DNA of 64,000 nucleotides from Drosophila pseudoobscura (Eukaryota > Arthropoda > Insecta > Diptera > Drosophilidae). This document shows positions 22,801-35,124 of this stretch, one piece after another. Where the stretch lies: NCBI RefSeq assembly GCF_009870125.1, contig NC_046683.1:42051869-42115868 (forward strand), written 5' to 3'. Under the pieces are notes generated by a model. The model had not been told where the DNA came from. It saw nothing but the letters and a program-made list of their open reading frames with translations, and did no database searches. Position numbers and translations under genes: made by a program. Position 1 is the first letter of the stretch. Every line of letters begins with the position of its first letter.

Positions 22801-24235
22801 GTGAGAGTCATTCATACTTTGGTCGAACAAGTAATCCAATACTCGTACCGTGCTATTTAAATGGTGATCTGTTGATTTCTTACAGACACAAGAGGCATAG
22901 ACGGGTATGCCCTAATGGGTCGAAACATTCGAAACCAATTCAGGATATCTCACAGATACGTCTAGGCCCTAGTATCTCAGGACCTCTTGATTATTTCCAT
23001 GTGCTTCGAATTCAGTTTAGTGAAAGGGATTCTGAAAGAGATGCATAAGAGGGGGTACACACCACAGATGAGCGCTTGGGACTCCTCAAACGAGAATATC
23101 TGACATGTGGCATGTGGCATGCGGCAGGCGGCATACGTCATACGGCGTACAGCATATAGCAGGCAGCACACAGTACGGGTATAGAGCATGTTGCATGTGG
23201 GTGTCACCGCCTGCGGCTGTTCTTAGCCGGGATTAAGACGCTTTTCAGAGAAAATTCATGCAAGTAGGCGGGGGCAGGAGCTGGATCTGGCCAAAGGGGG
23301 TTGTCGTAATCTTCTTCTGCTGTTGCACCAACAGCACCAACAGCGCCTACAACCCCCCACCCGCCTGTCTGCCGCCACTTGGCCGCTTAACTTTTTCCAC
23401 TTGCATTTTGGCCCCGCTTACAGGATATTATGGCAGCGGAGCCCGCGCATGTTGTGTGTGTTGTAAAAAGTTTTTAATTTTTCTTTTCAAACATTTAACT
23501 AAAAGAGCAAGTGCGTCCCATCCCATGCCCTATTCCCCTCTCCAACCACTATTTGCACGCTGGGAAAAAAGGGGCAAGACGGGAAGAAGGAAAAAAGGGA
23601 ACCAGGGAAAAAGAGAAAGAAAACGAGGCAAAGGATTCTCATTTTTCTTTCGGCTGCAGCAGCAGCAGCTTTTTGCCTCTTTGCCAGCTTCCTCATAGAA
23701 ACCATAACTTTTGTACTGGCAAAATATCATACGCATAAAACAACATAACCCACACCCACACCCTCATATCCGGCGCCTGCGATTTTCTTACGATTTTCCT
23801 GCCGGTTTGTTTCTCTTTTAATGAAACAGTTGCTGCCTAGCGGCATTGTGACGATTATTATTATGATGGGGCATGCACAAGTTGCAGTTAAGGCTGCGTG
23901 TAAAATAATATTTATATGGAGTGGAGAGCACTGGCAGATCCCAGACCCCAGACTCCAGGCTCAGTGCCAGGCCCAGTCCTTGGAGCTGCGCGTCCCCTGG
24001 CTTAATTAAATTTCGAGAGTACCAAAAATCCGTGTGAAGACCTCCAAGTGCCGGGGCACCAGTACCATAAATCCAATCCCCTGTCCCTTTAGTGGCACCA
24101 TAGCAATTCAGCTTCATCCTCAGTTTCAGCTCCAGCTCCACCTCCAGATCCATCTCCATCTCCAGCTGCATCTCCGGCTTCATCAACGGTTGAGTTTCTG
24201 TGAAATATCTTAAATTAATTGAGACTCGCCAGCCT
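22801..24235. other. Non-coding DNA
   Basis: No gene is supported. There is a GGCATGTGGCATGCGGCAGGCGGCATACG-like short tandem run at 23108-23165, a GGAAGAAGGAAAAAAGGG purine tract at 23575-23630 and CCAGCTCCAGATCC-like triplets at 24125-24180. Open frames here come from those tracts. Confidence 0.5.
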
Positions 24236-24242
24236 CTGAGGG

Positions 24243-24932
24243 TCAGGTTTGCTTTAGCTGCTGACTGGCTTTGCTTTCGTCTCTGGTTTGGGGTTTTCGG
24301 GGAAGCCCTAGAACATTCTTCAGTTGCAGCCGGTTGACGAAATTAATTTCCCTTTGTTGAGGTCGGACGACTGCATTGAAGCAAACGACAGCTATTCCAG
24401 GCTTGTATCCACTATTAAGTATACAGGAATTTTGAGGTCGAAGCCTTTGAGTCGAGCAGCCACGTCTCATAATCCAGTCTGGAGCTTGCTGGCACTCCAT
24501 TCCCCCCAGTTCCAAGGAGAACAGAGGCAACTCCTTTCTCCCCGCCACAATCCGAGCTGATTTTGGAGACAGCAATTCTGTTGAATTTCTATGATTTCGA
24601 ACTAATTGGCCTTCGATTGGGAAAGAGGAGAAGACCCAAGAAAATTGCTAGCCAAAACAAAAGCTAAGCAATATTTCAACAGTCTCAGAAGAGACTCTCG
24701 AAAGGACTCGCCCTAGTCGCTGATTCCCTCCACACTCAATCGCTGATAGGCACTGACAAAGTACTCCAGGGATTCCGGCCAAGGACCAGGAATAAAAGGC
24801 GCATGGCTCTGTCACTGGCAGAGGTCGAACTTTGTTCATAGTTTGGGCTGAAGAAATTTTCAAAGGAGTCCCATCTCCTGCCCCTCGCAGATGGCACTGG
24901 ACTGGCAATCTTGAATGCAATAACACTTTCAC
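24243..24932 (-). pseudogene. Unidentified coding-like remnant
   Basis: The minus strand holds protein-like stretches in shifted frames. One, at about 24660-24910, reads IASPVPSARGRRWDSFENFF and, after a frame change, GPWPESLEYFVSAYQRLSVE. A second (24243-24575, 110 codons) contains ELPLFSLELGGMECQQAPDW and ends KASQQLKQT before a stop. The composition looks like real protein rather than low-complexity DNA, and frames shift at least once, so this is probably a decayed gene copy. I do not recognise the family. It lies on the same strand as the Aladin-like remnant at 25.7-26.0 kb and could belong to the same inserted segment. Confidence 0.3.
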
Positions 24933-25689
24933 TAGACGATCGGTTTCTACGACTGGTTTATTTTAGACATAGAGCGAACCTATTTGACCTTGAAGAATGA
25001 AGAATATGCTACAAGAATCAAAGTACAGAAGAAAGCGAACCAAAGCAGAGTCAAAATAAGTGAAAGTTGTGGTTATTTGTTGGCCACATCGAAGGTATGT
25101 ATGTCCAGGCACCCATTCTCGGAAACTCCATCATCCGCTTAGCTGGTGCTTTTGTGGTTTGTCATCTTTTCAAATCGTCGTAAAGGATCGCTACATCCTA
25201 TAGCAGATTCCCGAACTCCGAGATGCGAATCTTTCGTATGTGGAAAGCAAAACTATAATTTAAAGCCTTGGACGTTGACATGCAATGACTACATCTTTCA
25301 AGAGGCGATGCAATTACTGCACCATCAAGTGGCCTGTGTGACACCAGCACAAGGCTGTTACGCGCGGATTCCTTTCGCCCGCCGAACCGACCGAGGGGCG
25401 CTGCCGGATGACGCGCGATGCGTTAACCGAACCGACTAGCTGTTAGACTAATATGCCAGGAAAATTAGAACTAAAAATTACTAGAAGAACTAAGCATGCA
25501 TTCATAATACAAACACCACTACAATTACTAATTACGAGCAAGGTATGTGAGTATTAGTAATTTAATAAGAGGAAGGAAATTAGTGGTGGATATGATCTGG
25601 TAGGTTCATGCAAGGAATAATTCGATCTGAAAAGTAGAAGAAAAAACGGTGTATAGTTTCTAGGGAATCTAATAGGAATCGTGAAGTTT

Positions 25690-26050
25690 ATACCGCTGAA
25701 CAGATCAGAATCCATGCTGCAGAATGAATTGTGGCCTTCAGCAGGAACAGGTCCCACTGCACTGCCTCGGGATCCAAGTTATTCTCGCCTTGATTCATAT
25801 AACAGATGCATGCCTGAGACTTGTTGTCTGCCCAGAGCAGCAACTCGAAGACGAAACGGTAGTGCTGCGACTTCCAGATAGTCGTTTGGTGATAGAGGGC
25901 CAATGTGACAGTACGATCCTTCAGCTCGGCATACGCCCCAGATCATAGCGCTCCCACACGTCGAAGTAATCGTGAAAAGCCAAACCATCATTGGCTGCAC
26001 TCCCGTCACGATGATTGACCGTAGAAATATCCGAAACAAACGGAATTTCT
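25690..26050 (-). pseudogene. Aladin-like WD protein pseudogene, fragment 1
   Basis: On the minus strand, frames give FHDYFDVWERYDLGRM, then after a frame change KDRTVTLALYHQTT and KSQHYRFV, then directly ADNKSQACICYMNQGENN and DPEAVQWDLFLLKAT. The last parts match the copy at 56.2-57.2 kb (ADNNSQANICCMNQGLNN, DPEAVQRDLFVLKAT). Relative to that copy about 400 bp between YRFV and ELLL are missing. The stop at the first frame change and this deletion mark it as dead. Identification as Aladin (the WD-repeat nucleoporin) comes from the second, longer copy. Confidence 0.5.
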
Positions 26051-29000
26051 TAAATTTTCTTTATAAATTGTTGTTGAAGTGAAAAGTGGGAATGGAACTT
26101 CCAAATGGATAGCCATTAGAAGGGAAGTTGCATTAATTGACTTAAAAAATCTCCGCCTCTAGATAACAATTGCAATAATATACTTCAGTTTAGTTACCAA
26201 ACGTTTTTAGACACTAAAGATTTTTTGGAGTTGGAGATTACATTTTTAAATTTTGTGTTATTTTTTAAAGGTAAAGTCAGTACTCTGACGCACCCAAAAG
26301 TTGGGAACACCACACCGTTGCCGGGCATGAGATAGAATAATGTGTCGGAGATCTAAAACAATTTGCTAATAACGTTGATGACAGCAATTGGTGGGTGTAT
26401 CGATTGTGTATCGCAGCCCTTTCATTTCCGTGTATCTTCATTATGTTGCTCTCCAAAAAGGCAAACAAGCCCAGGCCCATCCTGTCCCTGGCCATCCTGG
26501 ACAGGCTCCCGTCTCTCGTGTCCTGGGTCCACGGGCAACGTTGGCAGCTTTTATGATGACGTTCCAATGACGGAGGCTGGCTCCTCTGATGGACATGAAA
26601 CTGTAATGGAATTCAATAAAAGCTGAGAGTGCAGAAACCGTTTGATACGGCATTCAATCGAAGAGAGGTTGCCCCTGCCCCTGGCCCTGGACCTGGCCTG
26701 GTCCTGGCCTGGACCTGGACCTGGACAGGGGTATTAAGTCTGGTTGGGCGTTTGGATGCTTCACTCCGCATCGAAGCTCATCAGCCGGACACTTCTCGGG
26801 CTCATTTGGTAATTTTCTGCAATATCGGCGAGTGGCCCTGGTCCTCGTCCGGGCATCCACGGACACGGACACGGACACGACCATGAGGCGAGCAAAACAT
26901 TTAACATGCGGCAATATTTATTGCCATGTGACACATGAAGTCCTCACCAGCTAGCGGGCATATTCGCTAAGTGGAAGAGCGTTACAGGCGAGGACACTCG
27001 TGCGAGTAGGACTTGGCCAATGGTTAACCTAGTAGGTGACTGGCTTTATGTGGGACATTCAATCAAATAAAAGAGTAGCATGGACGGACGGCCGGTCGCT
27101 TTCTTAACTACGGTCTCCCCACGAGGCCCAGTGTAATGGTCACCCTAATTGACTTTGCCTAAAACCAAGCCAAAACCAAGCCCAAACCAAGCCAAAATCA
27201 ATCCAATTGCAGTCGAAGCAAATGAGAATCGTACGAGCAATGCAATGCTACATTCAGTCTACAGTCCGTCCCCATTCCCATTCCCAGCCCCATCCGCAAA
27301 TCCTCCGCTATGGCGACACCAAATCGTTTCCGCTGCAGGCTGTCCGGCTAACGACTATATGGAGTGCCGACTATCTACCCAATCCGATTATCCACGCAGG
27401 TCACCGTGGATGCTGCCCAATGCTGCTCATATACAAAATCGAGCTGCCCCTCCAGCTATATCTCCTCCAAAGCCAGAGCCAGGAGTTGATGGATTGTCCA
27501 AGTTATTTGCCTGTTTGCTGCCAAACGGCATTGACTCGCCTCGCTCCGACTCTGCGATTAGCCCGGGTGCGAATGAGGCGATGCCCCTGGGTGCAGCTCC
27601 AGTGAGGCACTGGCACCGCACCGCGCTTTCCACTGCGTGAGGCAGCGTCCTCTGTGGGCCGCCGGATATTTGAGCCAGTCGAATGGGGAATGGACCACAG
27701 CCAGAGATGGAGTCATCACTTTTGTGGTTCACCACCTCCGGGATTGGCCGCTGATGAGTTAAGGGCATTTACCAGTCGGATCGGTCCGGGCCGGGCACCC
27801 AGCCAGTTCCACCCACCGCTTTCCTCATTTTTAACGGTCTTTTCGTAGCACCCATGGCACAGTCGTAGCATAGAGCAACTTGCTTTTATTGCATTTACTT
27901 TGGCAGAGTCATCCGATCTGCTGCCGTCACTGTCGCCGCTGCCGTTGCCGGAGCAGTTGCCGGGTGATGTCCAGCCCGGATGTCGTTTTCAATAAAGGCA
28001 TTGGGGCTGGGCGTTAAGCTGTACAGTGTACACATATGTACGCATACGAGTATGTGGGTGACTCTGCTTGCCACTTTAATTAATTTCTTTAAGTTCATTA
28101 ACGTTTGACTTGTTGGGACGAGCGACAGAGCAACAGAGAAGCAGAGCGTCAGACAGGGAATGGGTGGAGTGGAGATGCCAGATGGGAAATGGGGATGGGC
28201 CTGAAGCATGGGATATTGAAAGGTTCTCTCGCAACTTTGATGACATTGTCAGCCAGACAATTTCTTTTCTTTCCACCCCCAGTCGTTCAGTCGTTGAGTC
28301 GTTCGGTGCTTGCAGCCAGAAGGACATTTCTTTACTAGCGGAATGCCAGATTAAAGTCTTCGCCGGAAAGGAAACTTACCTTATCCATGGGAATCCATAT
28401 TAAGCAAATGGGTTAAGGAGCTCTTATCTAGATAGTTGGAAAGCGCGAAGAACAAGAAAGGCTCCTGCAGTTAAAGTTCGTTTAAAAGTATGTTAAAAAA
28501 GAATGAATTCGGATCGGATATCTAATCATTCCCTAATTGGAGAAAAGGGAGTATAAAAAGAGTACCCCAAAGTCGGATTTCTCGAAGATTTCTTCTTTTG
28601 TGGGCCAGTGTTGTTGATAGCTTGGCAAGTGGTTCCCGAGCCACCCAACCATCGCCTCATCCTTAGTTCGTTCGCGTTCCTATTCATTTTTCAATGCCAT
28701 CTGCCATCTGCCTCTGCCCCACCCGAGTCTTCTCTCCTTCTCTGACGTTTTACCGACGCCGACGCCTCTGGCGGGGTTCATTTTTTGGCAGCTCATGAAT
28801 ATTCATAGACATGAGCGGCCAAAGGACCGCGTGGCTATCTGAGCGAGTCAGACCCGAGCGGGGCAGAGGCTGCGGAAAGACTAACCCACAGAATGGTCCA
28901 GTGGGTTGCCTTGAGTTCCTGATTCACGGAGAAGAGCTCTAGAGAGGCTTACATATTGATGTCCAAATGGTTTATTGACCGCGAAGACAGCAGGCGATAA

Positions 29001-29090
29001 AGTGGTTTTCAGGAGAGACAGAACTTCGATCAGCGACTGTTTGACGAATCTGCTTTGGCAAGCCATGCTTTGAAACCGATGAGGTTGCAT
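26051..29090. other. Non-coding DNA with simple repeats
   Basis: No gene is supported. A CCTGG/ACCTGG tract occupies 26668-26728 and a GGACACGGACACG tract 26860-26880. CCAAGCCAAAACC repeats lie at 27163-27195. A minus-strand frame at 26441-26653 follows a possible splice acceptor (TTCCATTACAG), but its product is not recognisable. Confidence 0.5.
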
Positions 29091-29093
29091 CCT

Positions 29094-29945
29094 TTACGTG
29101 GGCTCCCTATTGTTTTTTTTCTGCTCTGGATCATTTGGTCCCGTTATCTCCTTTGGCTCGCTTGGATCCTCAGGCTTCTTAGAATCCTTGGGTTCCTTGG
29201 GCATGGCAAAGCGCTTGGTCCAGAAGCGAGCGACCTTGTCGTGCTCCTGGCGATTGGTCTTGTATTGGTCGGCAATGCACGTAACCAGCGGGTCATCTGC
29301 ATTGCACTCGCCCAGTAGCAGCCAGATCGAGAGCAGCACCTTGGACACATTCATCACCGGTGACCAGCGCTCGTTCAGCACATCCAGACAGATGGCCCCC
29401 ACGCTGTCCACGTTGCAGTGGTAGATGAAGGTCGTGAAGCGGATACGCGGCGGCCGGAAGGGATAGTTTAGGGGAAAGCGGATGTCCAGCTTGAAGTGGC
29501 CGCCCTCGTAGACGGAACCGGTGGGACCAATCACGGTGGCCGTCCAGTGGAGCAGCCTGTCCATGCACATATCGGCACTGCAGTTGGGCGGCGGATTCTT
29601 GCGGATCTCGTTCAGCTCCCGTCGCACCCGGAACGCACAGGTGCTGACCGGAGCGGCAGAGTCCGCCCCCACTGGGGTGCATCCCCTTTGTTGACCGCTG
29701 GTGCTGGGAACGTTGTCGTCGTCCAGAGTGTCCAGTGGGTCCATTGTGTCGCAGGAACACTCAACCACGGCTCGAGCACCTGCGGTTGTTTCTGTGCTTG
29801 CGGCTGTGGTTGAGGTTGCAGTTGCAGTTGCAGTTGCAGGTTCAGTATCAGTATCAGTTGAATTTGGCGTTGGCGTTGATGTTGGATTGGAATTTGGGGT
29901 CGAAGCTATGTCAGGTGTGACTGTGATGCCCCGATGGGAAGACAT
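29094..29945 (-). CDS. Intronless E2 ubiquitin-conjugating enzyme (UBE2E/UbcD2-like)
   Basis: The 283-residue product has a Thr/Ala-rich disordered N-terminus (residues 1-100), a UBC fold (about 103-247) and a charged Pro/Lys/Glu tail (248-283). The fold shows NPPPNCSA, GPTGSVYEGG, YPFRPPRIRF, the active-site approach YHCNVDS (family YHCN, generic HPN), catalytic Cys186 in AICLDVL, and DPLV near 218. It would accept ubiquitin on Cys186 and pass it to an E3 or substrate. The closest remembered relative is UbcD2/UBE2E (232 residues in D. melanogaster), which lacks this long tail; substitutions such as NERWSPVMNV for the more usual DNWSPALTI show divergence. The lack of introns suggests retroposition. 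The ATG chosen is the first in frame. No neighbouring gene forms an obvious unit with it. Confidence 0.9.
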   Translation of the reverse strand: MSSHRGITVTPDIASTPNSNPTSTPTPNSTDTDTEPATATATATSTTAASTETTAGARAVVECSCDTMDPLDTLDDDNVPSTSGQQRGCTPVGADSAAPVSTCAFRVRRELNEIRKNPPPNCSADMCMDRLLHWTATVIGPTGSVYEGGHFKLDIRFPLNYPFRPPRIRFTTFIYHCNVDSVGAICLDVLNERWSPVMNVSKVLLSIWLLLGECNADDPLVTCIADQYKTNRQEHDKVARFWTKRFAMPKEPKDSKKPEDPSEPKEITGPNDPEQKKNNREPT

Positions 29946-32185
29946 GACGCCTGATGTAAGCCCAATAAATTCTAGTTTTTCTCTTAAATTTTGTTCATAC
30001 TATTTCAAAAATGTTATGTGTCTACTATTTGAATAGAGAGCATATAGTTATTAACATATGTACACATATGTTTCATAGAGTTTTCCCTTCCCACCTGTCA
30101 GTAGCTTCGAGTCGTTGGACGTCAGGTAGGAAGCCCCAACAGGATCTGGGCTCTCAAGCTGGCAGCTCGAACCCTATTCCAAGTCGCTGCTCCTCCTGGC
30201 CAGATATTTGTACAGACCGGAGACAGATGTGTATATGGTTGCCTGATTGGCAGTAATAAAGCTCCTTTTTTTGCATTTGGATATTTCACATTAAAATCCG
30301 TAGATCCTTTGATATCTATAGGTTTGGAAGAAGTATCCCTTCCCCCTCTCTTCACTCTCTTTTGTCCATAATTTCCATTCGTTTAGCTCTGGAATTCAAT
30401 TGGGTTTCGTATTTTTTCCGTTTTTGGTAAATTAGAAGGCCGGGACCGAGACCGGGACCGGGACTGAGACCGGGACCGGGCAGAGTAGATCTAAGGAAAG
30501 CGACACTCAATTTGCGAAATGCAATAAATTGAATGAAAAGTGTGAAAATGAAGAGGAGTCATCAACATCAGCGTCAGCGTCAACATCAGCATCAGCATCG
30601 GTGGCAAGAGCACTAACGACCAGGCGGAGAGGAGACGAGCGCTAAGAAAGCCAGAAAATGTAAATGAAAGTTCAAGAAAATTTAATAATAAAAACATCAG
30701 CATAAAGTGAAACGCATAAAATCCAATGAAATGTAAAAGGGAGCCAACGGGCAGGCGCCTGCCTGACCTCCTCCGTTACGTGTCCTTGTTCTTGTCCTGC
30801 TTTAGTCCGGGTTCTCTCTACGTCCTGGTCCTGGTTCGGGTTTGGGTCCTTCTCCTGTTGCTGTGGATACGGAGTACGGATACGGATGCGAATGCTAGTC
30901 TCGTGTGTGTACAAAATAGCGTCGGGTAATCACATTGCGCTGCTCTGGCAGTGTCCTGCAACCGGCAGGATATGCTCAATTGAACATGTTGATTGCTGAC
31001 AGAGAGAACCACCAGCCAGCAACCAGCAACAAGCAACCAGCAGCTAGCAGCTAGCAGCCAGAACCACCTTCCATTTCCCTCCACTGCAAATGAGGAGTCA
31101 ATTGAAAATCAAGTTACAGCTTGCTTTAATGGAATTAGTTCTCCAGAGCATCAACAGCATCAGCATCAGCACCAGAAGAAGGAGCAAGAGCAGGAGCAGC
31201 AGCAGCAGCAGGAGAAGCATCAGACGAGATGCAAAAGACGCCGAGGCGAGGGCAATACATCTGTGCAAAGCATTCCTGGCCCCGGCTTTATAATAAAACT
31301 CCGGAACTTCCACTTACTCACCTTTGTGGCAGCAACGGTGGCTTTGTGTTTGAGTGAGTGGGCGAGTCGAGTCAGTGAGTCGAGGGCTTGAGTGGGGCAC
31401 ACCTAGGCAAACACTTAGATGCAGCTCAATTGGAGCAAAGGAGCGTTGAAAAGTGTGTAAATGAAATTAGAGAGTTGCAGCTGCCACGCCCGCCCCAACG
31501 CCTCAACGCCCAACCCAACGCCGACAACCTCTGAGAAGCACCGCCGCAACACGCACAATCCTTGGGAACGCCCTCCCCAACACCCCCAATCCGCTAATGC
31601 TGTTACGCAGCCCTCCAACTCAATGTCGCAGAATCCACATCACCATAAACACAATTTTAGACCCCCTCCGCACAGTGTCCGTGATACGATTCAAGATAAG
31701 GCAGCAAATGGATACCAATGGTCCCACCATGTGGAAGTGAAACCTGTAGAGCATATACACTTTGCTAGCTTTAAACTGATCAAGTCTGTGTACCGATCTA
31801 CTTACATACTCGTATAGCCTTCATTTTTGCCAACTGTTCAGGATCCAAGGAACCAGGATAGTACATATTTCCAGGCAGTTGACGGCATAATCTTACGATT
31901 ATCCGAGCCACAGAATCTGCTCCAGCCTTTTTCGATTCACTTTCTCAAGTTAGTGCAACGATTAAAAGTTCTAAAAATTCGACTCAATTAAATAAATACA
32001 TACATATATGTATATATTTATGAATAGCGTGACCATACAGTTGGTAGAGACTTTGTAAAATACTATAAGAATACCAATCAATTCGAGCTTGAGAGATTTC
32101 ATTGATCTGGTAGCACTTCCGCCATCGCGGCTATCGATATACATTTGCAAATGTTTTTTTGCATTGTTACAATAGAAAGAGAAAG
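29946..32185. other. Non-coding DNA with simple repeats
   Basis: No gene is supported. GGGACC/GAGACC units occupy 30441-30480, CATCAGCGT/CATCAGCAT triplets 30563-30600, and AGC/CAG triplets about 31150-31225. The 240 bp before 32186 are AT-rich and could contain the old promoter of the PRMT copy. Confidence 0.5.
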
Positions 32186-33314
32186 ATGGCTAACATCCCT
32201 AAAAGGAGCTTCATCTTGGAGCAGCTTCGAAAATTGACGATCGACCCGACCAGTACCAGGACGTGGGTTCCGCATAATGCTTACGTGGAATTCCTGCACA
32301 CGCAGGAGGATATTATCCAAGACGAAGTCGTCATGACGGCATTCCGAGATGCTATTCAGGATGAGGAGAATGCTATTCTCTTCAAAGGAGCCAGTGTGCT
32401 CGAAGTGGGCTGCGGCAGTGCCATTCTCTCCATGTGAGTGGCCAAGCAAGGAGCCGCTCGCGTCTTTGCCGTGGACGCTGGCGATGTGGCGCAGGCCGCG
32501 CGGCAGGTGGTGCGCGAAAATCACCTCGATCATGTGATTGAAGTTATGCAGGCCAACATTGAGGAGCTGGAGGTGCCCCCAGTCGATGTCATAATATCCA
32601 AGTGGATGGGGTAGGTGCAAGGGCCATTCAGGCACGGGTATTCAGTTTTAAGCTTATTTTGTTGCTCTGCAGGGCCTGTATAGCACCACCCTGGACCAAG
32701 TTCTATATGCGCGCTACAAGTGGCTAAAGCCCACAGGCCGCATCTTTCCGGAGAGAGCCAAGCTCTATCTCTCGATCGCTGACGACAAGAACAGCCTAAA
32801 GCCAAAGTATTTTTGGAAAAAATTCGAGGGGATGGATATGCATCGGGCTGCTCTCGCCGTGGAGCGTACAGCGAAGGTGACCGAAGTGCTGCCCGAGCAG
32901 ATGATTTCCAATCCCGAAGAAATTTGGCAAATGGATTTGCGCACGCTCAAGCGTGAGGAGGTGTGCTTTACGTCAAACTTCCGAATTTTGTCGGAGTGAA
33001 GGGACATTGCCGACCTGCTTGTCATACATTTCGACTTTGCCTTTCCTGCCGGTACCAATGCGATAACCGTCAACACCAGTTCATGGCATATGACCACGCG
33101 ATGGATGTAGACTGTCCTCCACGTCGACCAACATCTGCCAGTATACGCAGGCAATCATCTATCTGGCACTATCTCAATGTGGCGTACGGCCAAGGATCTG
33201 GACATCGACATTCACTGGAGCTTCTCCAACGAGCTGGTCAGCATTAAGAATCACCAGCAAAGCTTTCGCATGTTTGGCTGGGACCAAGCCAAGCCACAGG
33301 ACGAGGACCAATAG
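32186..33314 (+). pseudogene. Protein arginine methyltransferase (PRMT1/Art-like) pseudogene
   Basis: The reading frame follows a type I PRMT almost end to end: an N-terminal helix region, SAM-binding motif I VLEVGCGSAILSM, the acidic loop as FAVDAGD, ISKWMG (family SEWMG, so the catalytic Glu is Lys), LYSTTLDQVLYAR, RIFPERAKLYL, HFDFAF, and a C-terminal barrel ending near 33311. It is broken by TGA 32435-32437, TAG 32612-32614, TGA 32997-32999 and TAG 33108-33110, before the final TAG 33312-33314. A 58-bp intron-like gap (32615-32672, GTGCAAG to CTGCAG) is kept, so the copy arose from DNA or from an intron-bearing parent. The breaks are nonsense codons with the frame otherwise kept, so loss is fairly recent. 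The parent could be any of the Drosophila Art duplicates. Confidence 0.85.
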
Positions 33315-33432
33315 CCAGGACGAGATCCAGTGAGATCTTTCTGGAAGCATATTATGTGTTATTCTTGACGCCGGCGCAGAAGTATGTTTCAATCGATCAG
33401 TTTATGGTTATATTATATCTATCAAGGAGCAC

Positions 33433-33490
33433 AGGACCAGACCCAGGCTGATCCAATGACCAGGACCAGGCCCAGGCTGATCCAATGACC
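33433..33490 (+). repeat. 29-bp tandem repeat after the PRMT pseudogene
   Basis: Two near-identical 29-bp units (starting AGGACCAG, containing GGCTGATCCAATGACC) differ at one base (AGACCC versus GGCCCC region). Related AGGACGAGATCCAG sequence flanks them at both 33318 and 33491, so the whole 33290-33510 stretch looks like a small local duplication series. Confidence 0.8.
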
Positions 33491-33510
33491 AGGACGAGAT
33501 CCAGAAAGAT

Positions 33511-35060
33511 CTTAGCTTAGGTCTAGTACCTGTTTAATCTTAAGTTATTTCTGACGAAGGCGCTAGTTTTTTGTATGCCTAAATATTAATCATACATTCA
33601 TCAAGTTGTACAGAGGTTTTTTTTAATGTACATATTTATATGTTGGAGCTTCCTGGTATTTACCCGCCAGAGCTGACAATGACTGAATAAGTGCCAGCTT
33701 GAATGGTTCAGCGAATTGGTGCATGAATCATTGAATGAGCGCATGAAGGGCACTGCTATAAAGTGTAGCCAGCGGTACTCCACTCTCGACATCGCCATCG
33801 TCATGGCCATCGCCATCGTCGACATTCTGTCCGCTGTCTGTGGGCAGAACCGAGAGGCTGACGGGTGATTGGACGCCTGTGGTCCTGGCTCCCATGTGTG
33901 CGCCAGGCGATGGCACATGGCGTTGCCTTGTGCTGTGCTGTGTTGTGCAACTGCCTTTGTAACTTAATTGAATTTAAGTGCGTCGCACAATATGCAATAT
34001 TGCAAAATGATTCATCACATATATACATGTATCCCCATACCCATACCCTCCCACATCCACATCAGCATCCTCACATCCACTTTGCAGCGTGCTCTTGGCC
34101 GAGGCAAAGTGCATTTGACTTTGTTGCACGATTTGTCGCCGTACTCGAAGCGCTGGCGAACCATCCACCATCTGCCACTTGCCCAAAACGTCAACTTCAA
34201 CGGAGGCTCTTGACTGCAACTACAACTGTAAGCGGGGTCTGAGCGGGGTGGGTCCCTGGTATTATGATGTGCGCAGCTCGACAAACTTTGTTACCCGCCG
34301 CAGGAATAGTTTTATTAATTGCCACTGGCGAAGATCCATCCCAGTCAGTGTCAGTCAGAGCCGTTTCTGCTGCTGCTCTTACGGCTAGAGTCAGACAATG
34401 GAATAAAATGTGAAATGATTCACTTATTATGGGAGTGTTTTCGAGTGGAGTGAGTTGTACTCTGATTATAATCGTATGTTTCAGTAATTCTATAATTCAA
34501 TTCAATTAACAAGGACATTTTATATTATACATATTATAGGTTCGTCGAGGTCTAGACGATTCTGCAGAGAGTGCCAGCGATCCATACCAAGTAGGTACCA
34601 GAATATGTGCCCCAGTCTCGATCTGCTCTGCAGCTGCCGCAGAAGTCATAATTTCAGTTCCTGCACCCTGGATATATCTTCTAGTAATCGGCCCCAAATA
34701 ATATTGGATACACACTAATTTCGTAGATCCTAAGTGAGATTGAAGGCTTTTATGTGGCAATCGCTACCGCTGGCAGGGCTAGGTCTGTGCTCAATTTAAG
34801 GGCATCGGTAAATGACGCTTTAAAAAGTAAAAACCCCCGTTCCCCCGTTCAGTTGCAGCACATAAACAAACAGTGCCAAACAAACAACTCCGATGTACAG
34901 TCTCACCTTCCTGCGGCCTCGTCCAGCGCTCGTCCTCCGTTCTCCGCCCCGTAGGATGGCAAATAAAAAGCACTGAGCGAAAATCGATGCGCATAAAATA
35001 GTAGCCAACAAGTGAGCAAAACAAAACAAAACAGAACTCCACAAAAAAGATGGTCTGAAG
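33511..35060. other. Non-coding DNA
   Basis: No gene is supported. ATCGCCATCGTC-like triplets occur at 33788-33825 and CCCATACCCATACC near 34031-34046. The rest is unique sequence without recognisable coding or RNA features. Confidence 0.5.
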
Positions 35061-35124
35061 CGATGAAAGAAGAAAGAACGAGGGGGAACGTTGTGAGTTG
35101 CTGCGGACACCGCAACTCTACATT

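Noticed and set aside
25360-25440. GC-rich stretch with TTCGCCCGCCGAACCGACCG, considered as a tRNA or other structured RNA
   Set aside because: No cloverleaf, T-loop GTTCRANNC or other RNA signature could be fitted.
29496-30036. Plus-strand frames opposite the E2 gene
   Set aside because: They mirror the low-complexity N-terminus of the E2 on the other strand.
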